DNA of 9,113 nt from Candidatus Kaiserbacteria bacterium RIFCSPHIGHO2_01_FULL_58_22 (GCA_001781445.1 MFLB01000043.1:1-9113), one strand, 5' to 3'. Numbered from the stretch's first letter, positions 1 through 5,637 are shown. Translations and numbers: made by a program. The notes: generated from the sequence alone by a model not told the origin.

Positions 1-35
1 CGTCGAAGACTGCGGATACCGAAACGTCCAGCCAT
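1..35 (-). CDS. Possible start of an unrecognised gene (partial)
   Basis: An ATG at 33-35 opens a frame that reads MAGRFGIRSLR and runs off the left edge. It starts eight bases after the gatA stop codon, and a perfect TATAAT (43-48) lies seven bases upstream, the same spacing seen at several other starts in this window. The peptide is too short to assign, and it does not look like the start of GatB, the gene one might expect here. The call rests only on the promoter-to-ATG geometry and the open frame. Confidence 0.35.
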   Translation of the reverse strand, partial: MAGRFGIRSLR

Positions 36-42
36 GCCGGAA

Positions 43-48
43 ATTATA
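43..48 (-). promoter_or_regulatory. -10 box TATAAT before the left-edge gene
   Basis: On the minus strand this is a consensus TATAAT that also contains the gatA stop codon TAA. It lies seven bases before the ATG of the left-edge frame. No convincing -35 box was seen. Transcription from it would start almost at the ATG. Confidence 0.4.
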
Positions 49-1510
49 CCGTGGGATTATGTCGTGTGGGGATAGGCCCCGCCTTCTCCACATCTTCCCC
101 GATCGAGAACAGCGTCTCATCCCCGCCATGCTGAGCGATGAGCTGGAATCCGACAGGGAGTTTTTTGCCGTCACGCTCTACCGCGCCGGACGGTATCGAA
201 ATAGCGGGCACGCCCGCGAGATTCACCGGAACTGTGAAGATGTCGGCGGCGTACATAGCCAAGGGATCGCTCGACTTCTCCCCTATCTTGAAAGCGGGAA
301 CAGGCGAGATCGGCGTGGCGATGACGTCAACCGACCCGAACGCCTTAGCGAAATCATTCCGAATGAGTTCGCGGACCGCTCGCGCCTTGCGGTAGTAGGC
401 ATCGGCGTAGCCCGCGGATAGCACGAATGTGCCGACGAGGATCCTCCGCCGCGTTTCCGGACCGAATCCGCTCTCCCGCGTCTTTGCATACACGCTCTGT
501 ATGTCGTCGGCGGACACGGAGAGCCCGTATCGAATGCCGTCGAACCGAGCGAGATTCGTGGAGACCTCGGCGGGATTGATGATGTAGTAGACCGCGAGAG
601 CGTATTTAAGAGACGGGAGCTCTATGTCAACGATCGAATATCCCGCTTCTCCCAGAGCGGCAAGCGTTCGTTCGAATTCTTTGAGCATGTCCGGCTCCGT
701 CCCCTCCCCCAAAAAAGCGCGCGGAACCCCAATTCTGAAGGTCCGACCTTTTGAATCCCCAAGGTCGGACCTTGTGGATGCGGGAAGCGAGGTGCTGTCT
801 TTCTCGTCGTATCCGCGAATGCACTCGAAAATACTTCTCGCATCCGCGACCGTTTTGCCTATCGCGCCGATCTGGTCGAGCGAAGAAGCCGCCGCGATGA
901 GCCCGAAGCGCGAGACACTACCGTACGTCGGCTTGAGTCCTACGACGCCGCAGAATGCCGAGGGCTGGCGTATGGAGCCGCCAGTGTCGCTCCCCAAAGC
1001 GGCGAGAGCCATGCCGGCGGAAACAGCCGCGGCGGAGCCGCCGGAGGTACCGCCCGGCACGCGCGAGGTGTCGTGCGGGTTCTTCGTCGGACCATAGGCG
1101 GAATTCTCGGTGGAACTTCCGAGCGCGAATTCGTCCATATTCGTTCGTCCCAAAAAAACGGCGTTCTGCGCTTTCAGTTTTTTTATGGCAGTCGCATCGT
1201 ACGAGGCGCGATACTTCTCGAGTATTTTCGAACCGGCGCTCGCGATACGACCTTCGATCAAAATGAGGTCTTTGACGGCGAGCGGAATGCCGGTCAGGGG
1301 TTTAGACTCCCCGCGCGCGATGAGAACGTCTGCCGCTTTCGCCTCCTCCCGCGCCTCATTTTTCCACACCTCAAGATAGGCGTGAATCGCGCCGTCTTTT
1401 TTGACGATGGAATCAAGATATGCGTTCGTAAGGTCGAGCGCGGAGTACTCCTTGGCATCGAGTGCGCGACGAGCGTCTGATATTGTGAGTCGAAACACAT
1501 TCATACCCAT
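44..1510 (-). CDS. gatA: Asp/Glu-tRNA(Asn/Gln) amidotransferase subunit A
   Basis: This is the amidase subunit of GatCAB, which releases ammonia from glutamine to convert Glu-tRNA(Gln) or Asp-tRNA(Asn) to the amidated forms in the cytoplasm. The 488-residue length is normal for the family. The amidase signature is clear: catalytic Lys80 (AVKDL), the Gly/Ser loop PGGTSGGSA (152-160) and the nucleophile Ser179 in SDTGGSIRQP. The residue 24 before Ser179, usually the cis-serine, is Thr155. Residues about 243-258 are encoded by a palindromic insertion. I chose the ATG at 1510 because GAGGAG (1519-1524) lies eight bases upstream; the alternative ATG at 1504 forms an ATGA overlap with the toxin stop. 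The gene follows a toxin gene rather than gatC directly. Confidence 0.97.
   Translation of the reverse strand: MGMNVFRLTISDARRALDAKEYSALDLTNAYLDSIVKKDGAIHAYLEVWKNEAREEAKAADVLIARGESKPLTGIPLAVKDLILIEGRIASAGSKILEKYRASYDATAIKKLKAQNAVFLGRTNMDEFALGSSTENSAYGPTKNPHDTSRVPGGTSGGSAAAVSAGMALAALGSDTGGSIRQPSAFCGVVGLKPTYGSVSRFGLIAAASSLDQIGAIGKTVADARSIFECIRGYDEKDSTSLPASTRSDLGDSKGRTFRIGVPRAFLGEGTEPDMLKEFERTLAALGEAGYSIVDIELPSLKYALAVYYIINPAEVSTNLARFDGIRYGLSVSADDIQSVYAKTRESGFGPETRRRILVGTFVLSAGYADAYYRKARAVRELIRNDFAKAFGSVDVIATPISPVPAFKIGEKSSDPLAMYAADIFTVPVNLAGVPAISIPSGAVERDGKKLPVGFQLIAQHGGDETLFSIGEDVEKAGPIPTRHNPTV
738..773. repeat. 13-bp inverted repeat inserted in frame in gatA
   Basis: AAGGTCCGACCTT (738-750) and AAGGTCGGACCTT (761-773) are exact reverse complements separated by 10 bases, and each arm is itself almost palindromic. 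The element is read in frame in gatA and gives roughly residues 247-257 (RSDLGDSKGRT), between the DSTSL and RIGVPRAF segments where the family has a variable linker. It resembles in style the palindromic elements that sit in frame in Rickettsia genes, but homology is not implied. Confidence 0.8.
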
Positions 1511-1818
1511 TTTTCCATCTCCTCAAATAGCACCGCGATATCGCGCTTCTGGTGGATGACGTGCAGAATCTGGATCGTAGATCCGACAACCCGATAACAA
1601 ATGAGATACGGCTGTGCGGGCGCAAATCGGACTTCTTTCAACAAAATCTCGTGCCGCACTCGCCACAAATGCGGATTCAGCGCCAAGCACTCTCCAGCCG
1701 TGTGAATTGACGTCAAGAGGACTTCGGCAACCTCCGAAGAAGCGGCGTCCGACACATATCGTCCAATCCAATCTCGAAGATATCGGTCTTGGAAAGCGGC
1801 GTCCACGCGACATGCCAT
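1501..1818 (-). CDS. ParE/RelE-like toxin of a type II toxin-antitoxin pair
   Basis: The 105-residue protein has the size and layout of ParE/RelE-superfamily toxins: an alpha-helical N-terminal half, then strand-rich segments RVRHEILLKEVRF and YLICYRVVGSTIQILHVIH, ending with the common H-x-x-RD pattern (HQKRD). ParE members inhibit gyrase and RelE members cut mRNA on the ribosome; the sequence does not tell which applies. It starts at the base next to the antitoxin stop codon, so the pair is tightly coupled, antitoxin first. Its 3' end abuts gatA, making the pair part of the gat transcription unit. A chromosomal module in this essential operon should normally be held silent by its antitoxin. 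Family call fairly sure, target unknown. Confidence 0.85.
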   Translation of the reverse strand: MACRVDAAFQDRYLRDWIGRYVSDAASSEVAEVLLTSIHTAGECLALNPHLWRVRHEILLKEVRFAPAQPYLICYRVVGSTIQILHVIHQKRDIAVLFEEMEKWV

Positions 1819-2043
1819 TCACTTTTTTCCCTTCGCATGTCGCTTGCGAAATTCTCGAATGAGAGTTTTCGCCGAGAGTGGTTTGGCAAGTCCTGCGTCT
1901 GCTTCCCGTATGCCTTCGGCGATCTTCGCGCGCAATTCGCGCCATGCGGCGACCCTGTCGATGAGATTGATGCCGATGGTATCCTGCACGTCGGTAGGCA
2001 GTTTCTTAACCTCCTTTATCGCCGCCGCAAGCATTTTCGTCAT
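1819..2043 (-). CDS. Antitoxin of the gat-embedded toxin-antitoxin pair
   Basis: This small 74-residue protein lies directly upstream of the ParE/RelE-like toxin, the usual order for type II modules. Its N-terminus, MTKMLAAAIKEVKKLPTDVQ, fits small antitoxins that begin with an amphipathic helix followed by an LP-x-x-x-Q turn; the charged C-terminal half would bind the toxin. It is clearly related to the broken antitoxin at 2488-2710, with which it shares the M-x-K-x-L-x-x-A-I-x-x-V-x-x-LP pattern. The gap to gatC is only 18 bases and holds a TAGAAT box six bases before the ATG, so the pair may have its own promoter besides gatC read-through. Precise antitoxin family not assigned. Confidence 0.8.
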   Translation of the reverse strand: MTKMLAAAIKEVKKLPTDVQDTIGINLIDRVAAWRELRAKIAEGIREADAGLAKPLSAKTLIREFRKRHAKGKK

Positions 2044-2049
2044 ACGCTC

Positions 2050-2055
2050 ATTCTA
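2050..2055 (-). promoter_or_regulatory. -10-like TAGAAT before the antitoxin
   Basis: On the minus strand the gatC-antitoxin gap reads TGC-TAGAAT, an extended -10 form, exactly six bases before the antitoxin ATG. No -35 box is evident, as expected for extended -10 promoters. It would give a leaderless transcript for antitoxin, toxin and gatA. Confidence 0.4.
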
Positions 2056-2061
2056 GCACAT

Positions 2062-2385
2062 TCACTTCTTCCTCGAAATCACCTGCTTAACGGCGACTCT
2101 GTCGCCATCACGTGCCGGCGCGGCCTTCAGAAGTTTCTCGGTATATTTCCCGCTCTCATGCGGATTCTCGTCGGCGCGCATTATGTTCCGCAGAGCCTTC
2201 ATCGGCTCGCCGGCTTGTCCCGCCGTAGATTTATCGGAGGCGGAAGCTTCAGCGGAGGCGGCCTGAATTGTCTCAACGAACTCCAAAATCGCCGGAATTT
2301 CTTTCTCCAGTTTCGCCAGCTCTTCGTCGGATACCTCAAGCCGCGCGAGCTTTGCTAGCGCCGCGACATCTACTTTATCCGCCAT
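2062..2385 (-). CDS. gatC: Asp/Glu-tRNA(Asn/Gln) amidotransferase subunit C
   Basis: GatC is the small subunit that wraps around the GatA-GatB interface and stabilises the amidotransferase. The 107-residue product has the family's N-terminal signature (VAALAKLARLEVSDEELAKL) followed by the helix EIPAILEFVETIQ; the conserved C-terminal part is the stretch around ALRNIMRADENP. Residues about 42-55 form an Ala/Ser/Thr-rich linker encoded by a GGAGGCGG direct repeat. The ATG at 2385 is supported by homology and by the -10 box eight bases upstream; there is no Shine-Dalgarno sequence. Downstream comes an antitoxin-toxin pair, then gatA, whereas gatC and gatA usually adjoin. A short copy of its promoter and first codons lies at 2734-2795. 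Confidence 0.93.
   Translation of the reverse strand: MADKVDVAALAKLARLEVSDEELAKLEKEIPAILEFVETIQAASAEASASDKSTAGQAGEPMKALRNIMRADENPHESGKYTEKLLKAAPARDGDRVAVKQVISRKK
2235..2261. repeat. 9-bp direct repeat coding the GatC Ala/Ser linker
   Basis: CGGAGGCGG occurs at 2235-2243 and 2253-2261, and gives the low-complexity stretch AASAEASAS in GatC. The same GGAGGCGGA word recurs in the palindromic insertion of ligA. It may be a remnant of a related short repeat or simply low-complexity coding sequence. Confidence 0.4.
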
Positions 2386-2393
2386 ATCCGCAC

Positions 2394-2399
2394 ACTATA
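2394..2399 (-). promoter_or_regulatory. -10-like TATAGT of the gatC unit
   Basis: TATAGT lies eight bases before the gatC ATG. The block TATAGTGTGCGGATATGG, promoter plus start codon, is repeated with one difference at 2778-2795, before the gatC remnant. That conservation supports the box. A -35 element is not convincing; TTTATT stands 17 bases upstream. Confidence 0.5.
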
Positions 2400-2446
2400 C
2401 TAGAACCCATCTCAAAAATAAACGCACTACGAAAATACAAAGTCAG

Positions 2447-2488
2447 CTCGAGATCTTGTAGTGCGAGTCTGGAAAAACGAATGCGCAT
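2447..2488 (-). pseudogene. N-terminal fragment of a ParE/RelE-like toxin
   Basis: The frame beginning at the ATG at 2488 reads MRIRFSRLALQDLE, which matches the typical start of ParE-type toxins (a strand, then S-x-x-A-x-x-DLE). The ATG overlaps the stop of the frame-corrected antitoxin by one base (TGATG), the coupling expected of a toxin-antitoxin pair. After about 14 codons the similarity ends, and the frame runs through the gatC promoter into a stop at 2375. I read it as a truncated toxin left from a decayed module. The fragment is short, so the call depends largely on its position directly after an antitoxin. Confidence 0.45.
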
Positions 2489-2710
2489 CATGCGCGGAAA
2501 TGTGCGAAGAACGCCTTAACGTTTCGATCGTTCGCAAACTTTCCTTTCCTAACTTCTCGTTGAGCCTGTCGCACCCCCCTCGATTTCCCGCGCCGTCAAC
2601 TTGCCGTGCGGCTGTGCCGCTATCACCCGCAACACCTGCGCTACCGCTTCCTGCCGTTCACGCGGCAAGTCACGCACCTTGTCGATTGCCTGTTCAAGCA
2701 CTTTTATCAT
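2488..2710 (-). pseudogene. Frameshifted antitoxin, relative of the one at 1819-2043
   Basis: The frame from the ATG at 2710 reads MIKVLEQAIDKVRDLPRERQ and onward to REIEG, then meets a G6 tract (2574-2579) and runs into an early stop at 2549. If the tract had five G, the frame would continue with VRQAQREVRKGKF and NVKAFFAHFRA to a stop at 2488. The restored protein is 73 residues, against 74 for the intact antitoxin, and has the charged C-terminal half such antitoxins need. Translation could also start at 2737, but the ATG at 2710 fits the -10 box and the homology. The break may be a true pseudogene, slippage-controlled, or a homopolymer sequencing error. Confidence 0.65.
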
Positions 2711-2716
2711 TCTCGT

Positions 2717-2722
2717 ACTATA
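2717..2722 (-). promoter_or_regulatory. -10-like TATAGT before the broken antitoxin
   Basis: The minus strand reads TGG-TATAGT, an extended -10 form, six bases before the ATG at 2710. This is the same geometry as at the intact antitoxin (2050-2055). Confidence 0.4.
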
Positions 2723-2733
2723 CCACACCGACT

Positions 2734-2781
2734 TCACAGTCGCGCTAATCTAGGAAGTGTAGCAATATTTACATCCACCAT
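2734..2781 (-). pseudogene. 5' remnant of a second gatC-like gene
   Basis: The ATG at 2781 opens MVDVNIATLPRLARL followed by a TGA. This aligns with the GatC start: VDV then a short stretch then the ARL-type helix, as in VDVAALAKLARL of the intact gatC. The upstream block TATAGT, eight bases, ATGG is nearly identical to that of gatC. The rest of the gene is missing; the broken antitoxin begins 24 bases after the stop. The order gatC-antitoxin-toxin is thus repeated in degraded form. It is only 15 codons, so the match could be partly chance, but the shared promoter makes that less likely. The stretch 2386-2824 holds only this debris and no intact gene. Confidence 0.5.
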
Positions 2782-2789
2782 ATCCGCAT

Positions 2790-2795
2790 ACTATA
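2790..2795 (-). promoter_or_regulatory. -10-like TATAGT before the gatC remnant
   Basis: TATAGT lies eight bases before the ATG of the gatC remnant and matches the gatC promoter block in 17 of 18 positions through ATGG. It might still be active, driving a short transcript across the debris toward gatC. Confidence 0.35.
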
Positions 2796-2824
2796 CCCGA
2801 ATATGAAGGTTCAACGAATTATCT

Positions 2825-3424
2825 TTATGCCTTATTCAAGCTCCTGCGAACGCCCAAAAGTACATAATCCCCCGTGTTCCAACGAAATCCTGTGTTATTG
2901 TCACGCATCGACACCGTCGCTTTATTGTTTTCAGGATCACGGTACGCGTAAAGAATACTCCCGGAACCACTCCCGAGAGTATAGACATTCTTATGTATTC
3001 CATATCTACTGATCGGAAGCCGTTTGCCGGCTTGGATTACAGCTTGTAAAATCGCGCGCTGCGGTAGCGATTCGAACTCATGTCCCTGAAGTTGTTTACT
3101 CCAAGTCTCAAGAAGTCTCGGGTCAGCCAAATCTTTCGCAGAAGGTGAATATCCGGGCCACAGTTGGTCGATGCTTGCGATGCAGGTGGAGACGTCGCGC
3201 TCTTCACCTTGGTTAGGAAGACGAGCGATGTAGTCACTCACTATAGGAGAGAGCGGATATACATTTTTATCCCCTTCAAGAGCTTTGAGTTGTTGAAGTG
3301 TGCTACCAGCAGCGAAATGTAAAGGATACCAAGTGCGAAGCTCGCCTCCTTTTATGTCTTGCCCAATGATCTTCCCTTGCGGAATGACATTTCTGTCCTT
3401 ATTGAGATCATCTTCTATTCCCAT
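2825..3424 (-). CDS. Hypothetical protein, 199 residues
   Basis: I do not recognise this protein. It is predicted to be soluble: no signal peptide, membrane segment or coiled coil is visible. The N-terminal third is charged (MGIEDDLNKDRNVIPQGK), the middle is helical with two Cys-free stretches and one Cys near residue 81, and the C-terminal third looks strand-rich (SILYAYRDPENN, TVSMRDNNTGF, DYVLLGVRRS). The gene is visibly richer in A+T than ligA or the pilus genes, which suggests acquisition from elsewhere, perhaps with the adjacent toxin-antitoxin debris. It stands alone between ligA (48 bases away) and the gatC remnant. The long open frame and a possible TCTAAT box before the ATG support a real gene. 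Confidence 0.75.
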   Translation of the reverse strand: MGIEDDLNKDRNVIPQGKIIGQDIKGGELRTWYPLHFAAGSTLQQLKALEGDKNVYPLSPIVSDYIARLPNQGEERDVSTCIASIDQLWPGYSPSAKDLADPRLLETWSKQLQGHEFESLPQRAILQAVIQAGKRLPISRYGIHKNVYTLGSGSGSILYAYRDPENNKATVSMRDNNTGFRWNTGDYVLLGVRRSLNKA

Positions 3425-3432
3425 GGCCTGAC

Positions 3433-3438
3433 ATTAGA
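3433..3438 (-). promoter_or_regulatory. Possible -10 TCTAAT before the hypothetical gene
   Basis: TCTAAT lies eight bases before the ATG at 3424, like the spacing at gatC. An alternative, TATAAG (3439-3444), lies 14 bases before the ATG. No clear -35 box. Weak evidence in an A+T-rich gap. Confidence 0.2.
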
Positions 3439-3472
3439 CTTATATTGTTCTAAAAACAAGGTGCGGTAGTCA

Positions 3473-5548
3473 CTATTTTAACATCGACAGAAAATCCTTT
3501 TCTTCGAGGATTTTGACACCTAACTGCTGGGCTTTGTCGAGTTTGGAACCGGCTTCGGAGCCGAAGACGACATAATCTGTCTTTTTGGAAACGGACCCGG
3601 AAACGTCGCCGCCGAGTGCACGGATTTTTTCTTTCGCCTCGTCACGTGACATCGATTCGAGCGTGCCGGTTAGCACGAATGTTTTACCCGCGAGCGGCCC
3701 GATATCAAGGCGACGCCTTGACATTGACAAAGGGTTCGCAACGATGAGAACTTTTTTGAGATCCGCAACAAGCTCTCGGTGCCGCTTCAGAGAGAACCAC
3801 GCGGTAATCTCCCGCGCGACTATCGGCCCGATACCTTCTATGTTTTCAAGTTCCTCCGCGCTCGCTTTTGCGAGTACGTCGATCGTATGGAATTTTTTTG
3901 CAAGGAGTATTGCCGTCTCTTCCCCCACCTGCGGAATGGAGAGTCCGACGAGAAGACGCGCGAGTTCAACGTGCCGCGCCTTCTGGATGGCCGCAACGAG
4001 TTTCTTGGCCGATACTTCCGCGAATCCTTCGAGGGTTAGCAGATCGCCTTCCGTAAGTGTGAAAAGCTCGTTGTAGTGTTGGACCAAACCTTTCTCAAGA
4101 AGCATGTCCACGCGCTCTTTTCCTAAGCCCTCGATATCGAGCGCGTGCTTGCCTGCAAAGTTATGGAAACGACGGCGAACGACGGCGAACGAATCTTTGT
4201 TGACGCACCGCCATGCCGCTTGTCCGGGAACACGCTCTATCTTTCCGTCGCCCCCGCACTCCGGCACACGCGAAGGCCACGTGTAGGTTTTGGCACTTTT
4301 CGGACGAAGCTCCTTCACGACGCTTACGATATCGGGGATCACATCACCCGCCTTTTGGAGAATGATGGTGTCGCCGATACGCACATCGAGGCGATTGATT
4401 TCGTCTTCATTGTGAAGCGTCGCGCGGCTCACGATGGTGCCTGCGACGGCAACCGGCTTGAGATGCGCAACTGGCGTGAGGACGCCGGTCCTCCCAACTT
4501 GTAGGACAATATCCTCAACGATGGTCGTTACTTGCTCCGCGGGGAATTTGAACGCGATGGCAAAGCGCGGCGCCTTGCCGGTATAGCCGAGCGCCTGCTC
4601 GTATTTTTTCTCATTCACTTTGAGAACCACCCCGTCCACCCAGTATTCCTGATGCCGTCCCTTCGCTTTCCACTTCTCCCAAAAACCGATGGCCTCATCT
4701 ATCGTTTTCGCGAGTGCATGATGCCGGTTCACTTTGAAGCCGAGCGTTCGCATGTACTCCAACTCCTCATGCTGTGTCTCCGGAAATTTCTCGCTCGTCC
4801 GCGCGACGTCGTAGATGAATACGTCGAGCATACGCCCCGCGGCAACCTTCGGATCGAGCTGGCGTATGCTTCCTGCGGCGGCATTGCGGGGGTTCGCGAA
4901 TAAAGGGTCTCCCGCTTTCGCGCGCTCCTTGTTCAGCGCATCGAGGCCGTTCGAGCTCATCCACACCTCGCCCTCGACGACGATGTCGACGGGGCGCGCG
5001 AGCGAAAGCGGCACGGACTCTATCGTCTTGATGTTGTGCGTTACGTCCTCTCCCACGATCCCGTCGCCCCGTGTCGCGGCGGTTTTCAGCACTCCTTTCT
5101 CGTAGTCGAGGACGATCTTCAGGCCGTCTATCTTCAGCTCGCACACGTAGGTCGGGTGCACGGCGCCAAAAGGCTTTCCGCCGGAGGCGGATCCGCCTTT
5201 TCCTCCGGAGGACGATCCTCCTCTGGAGGAGGCGGAAAGAAAACGCCTGACGCGCGCGTCGAATTCGCGGACCTCTTCGGGAGAGAAAGCGTCGTTGAAC
5301 GACCACTGTGGCACTTTGTGCCGCACCTTCTTGAAGCCCGGCAAGGGCTTGCCCGCCACGCGCTGGGAGGGAGAATCCGGCGCGATGATCTCGGGATACC
5401 TCTCTTCTATCTCCGAAAGCTCGTGCTTCAGCGAATCGAGCGCCTGCTGGCTTATCTCCTCTTTATCGTAGACGTGGTAGGCCGTTCGATGGCGGTTGAT
5501 GGTTTCTTTCAGCTTTATGTAGCGCTCCCGGACGTTCTTCGGAATCAT
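3473..5548 (-). CDS. ligA: NAD-dependent DNA ligase
   Basis: LigA seals nicks in DNA during replication and repair, using NAD+ to adenylate itself. The 691 residues carry the full domain order: Ia (about 1-70), nucleotidyltransferase with catalytic Lys139 in CELKIDG, OB fold (about 330-415), degenerate zinc finger (about 425-455), helix-hairpin-helix repeats (GFAEVSAKKL near 508, IEGIGPIVARE near 570) and a C-terminal BRCT domain (about 616-691). Odd points: a Gly/Ser-rich insertion at 105-125; only Cys431 and Cys448 of the four zinc ligands, with Val428 and Ser453 at the other positions; and Gln34 and Leu37 where domain Ia usually has Asp and Tyr. The start follows a 7-bp repeat element, with TACACT six bases upstream and no Shine-Dalgarno sequence. 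Identity certain. Confidence 0.98.
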   Translation of the reverse strand: MIPKNVRERYIKLKETINRHRTAYHVYDKEEISQQALDSLKHELSEIEERYPEIIAPDSPSQRVAGKPLPGFKKVRHKVPQWSFNDAFSPEEVREFDARVRRFLSASSRGGSSSGGKGGSASGGKPFGAVHPTYVCELKIDGLKIVLDYEKGVLKTAATRGDGIVGEDVTHNIKTIESVPLSLARPVDIVVEGEVWMSSNGLDALNKERAKAGDPLFANPRNAAAGSIRQLDPKVAAGRMLDVFIYDVARTSEKFPETQHEELEYMRTLGFKVNRHHALAKTIDEAIGFWEKWKAKGRHQEYWVDGVVLKVNEKKYEQALGYTGKAPRFAIAFKFPAEQVTTIVEDIVLQVGRTGVLTPVAHLKPVAVAGTIVSRATLHNEDEINRLDVRIGDTIILQKAGDVIPDIVSVVKELRPKSAKTYTWPSRVPECGGDGKIERVPGQAAWRCVNKDSFAVVRRRFHNFAGKHALDIEGLGKERVDMLLEKGLVQHYNELFTLTEGDLLTLEGFAEVSAKKLVAAIQKARHVELARLLVGLSIPQVGEETAILLAKKFHTIDVLAKASAEELENIEGIGPIVAREITAWFSLKRHRELVADLKKVLIVANPLSMSRRRLDIGPLAGKTFVLTGTLESMSRDEAKEKIRALGGDVSGSVSKKTDYVVFGSEAGSKLDKAQQLGVKILEEKDFLSMLK
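4171..4190. repeat. 10-bp tandem duplication in ligA
   Basis: GACGGCGAAC occurs twice in direct succession. It encodes VVRRR just after the degenerate zinc finger of LigA. The unit is not a multiple of three, so loss of one copy would break the frame. Confidence 0.5.
5174..5239. repeat. Nested palindromes coding a Gly/Ser insertion in LigA
   Basis: An outer inverted repeat CTTTCCGCC (5174-5182) / GGCGGAAAG (5231-5239) encloses three smaller palindromes: TCCGCC-GGA-GGCGGA (5177-5191), TCCTCCGGAGGA (5201-5212) and TCCTCC-TCT-GGAGGA (5216-5230). It is read in frame as a flexible Ser/Gly/Lys stretch, LigA residues about 104-125, between the RVRRF helix and the TYVCELKIDG motif. Confidence 0.7.
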
Positions 5549-5554
5549 AGGGTA

Positions 5555-5560
5555 AGTGTA
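5555..5560 (-). promoter_or_regulatory. Possible -10 TACACT before ligA
   Basis: TACACT lies six bases before the ligA ATG and partly inside the leftmost 7-bp unit of the neighbouring repeat. The spacing matches other starts here, but the match to consensus is modest and there is no -35 box. ligA may instead be read from the pilus operon. Confidence 0.3.
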
Positions 5561-5637
5561 CAGTTTACAGCCGACAGTTTACAGAAAGCGAGAACAGGAA
5601 TCCCCGCTGTCAACTGTAAACTGTTCACTGTCAACTG
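5557..5637. repeat. Heptamer inverted-repeat element A (intergenic)
   Basis: On the + strand the left arm has four 7-bp units ending CAG (TGTACAG, TTTACAG, CCGACAG, TTTACAG; 5557-5584), a 22-base spacer, then four units beginning CTG (CTGTCAA, CTGTAAA, CTGTTCA, CTGTCAA; 5607-5634) plus a trailing CTG. CAGTTTACAG (5561-5570) pairs exactly with CTGTAAACTG (5614-5623). It fills the gap between the pilX-like stop codon and the ligA ATG, the only one of five such elements not inside a prepilin leader. Confidence 0.85.

Noticed and set aside
1816..2067. 9-bp direct repeat CATTCACTT at 1816-1824 and 2059-2067 flanking the antitoxin gene
   Set aside because: Both copies are Lys codons plus TGA followed by AATG, a context likely to recur by chance, and they flank only the antitoxin rather than the whole pair, so a target-site duplication is not supported.
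2386..2824. tRNA or other structured RNA in the gap between gatC and the hypothetical gene
   Set aside because: No cloverleaf, T-loop motif or stable GC hairpin was found; the stretch is explained by toxin-antitoxin and gatC remnants.
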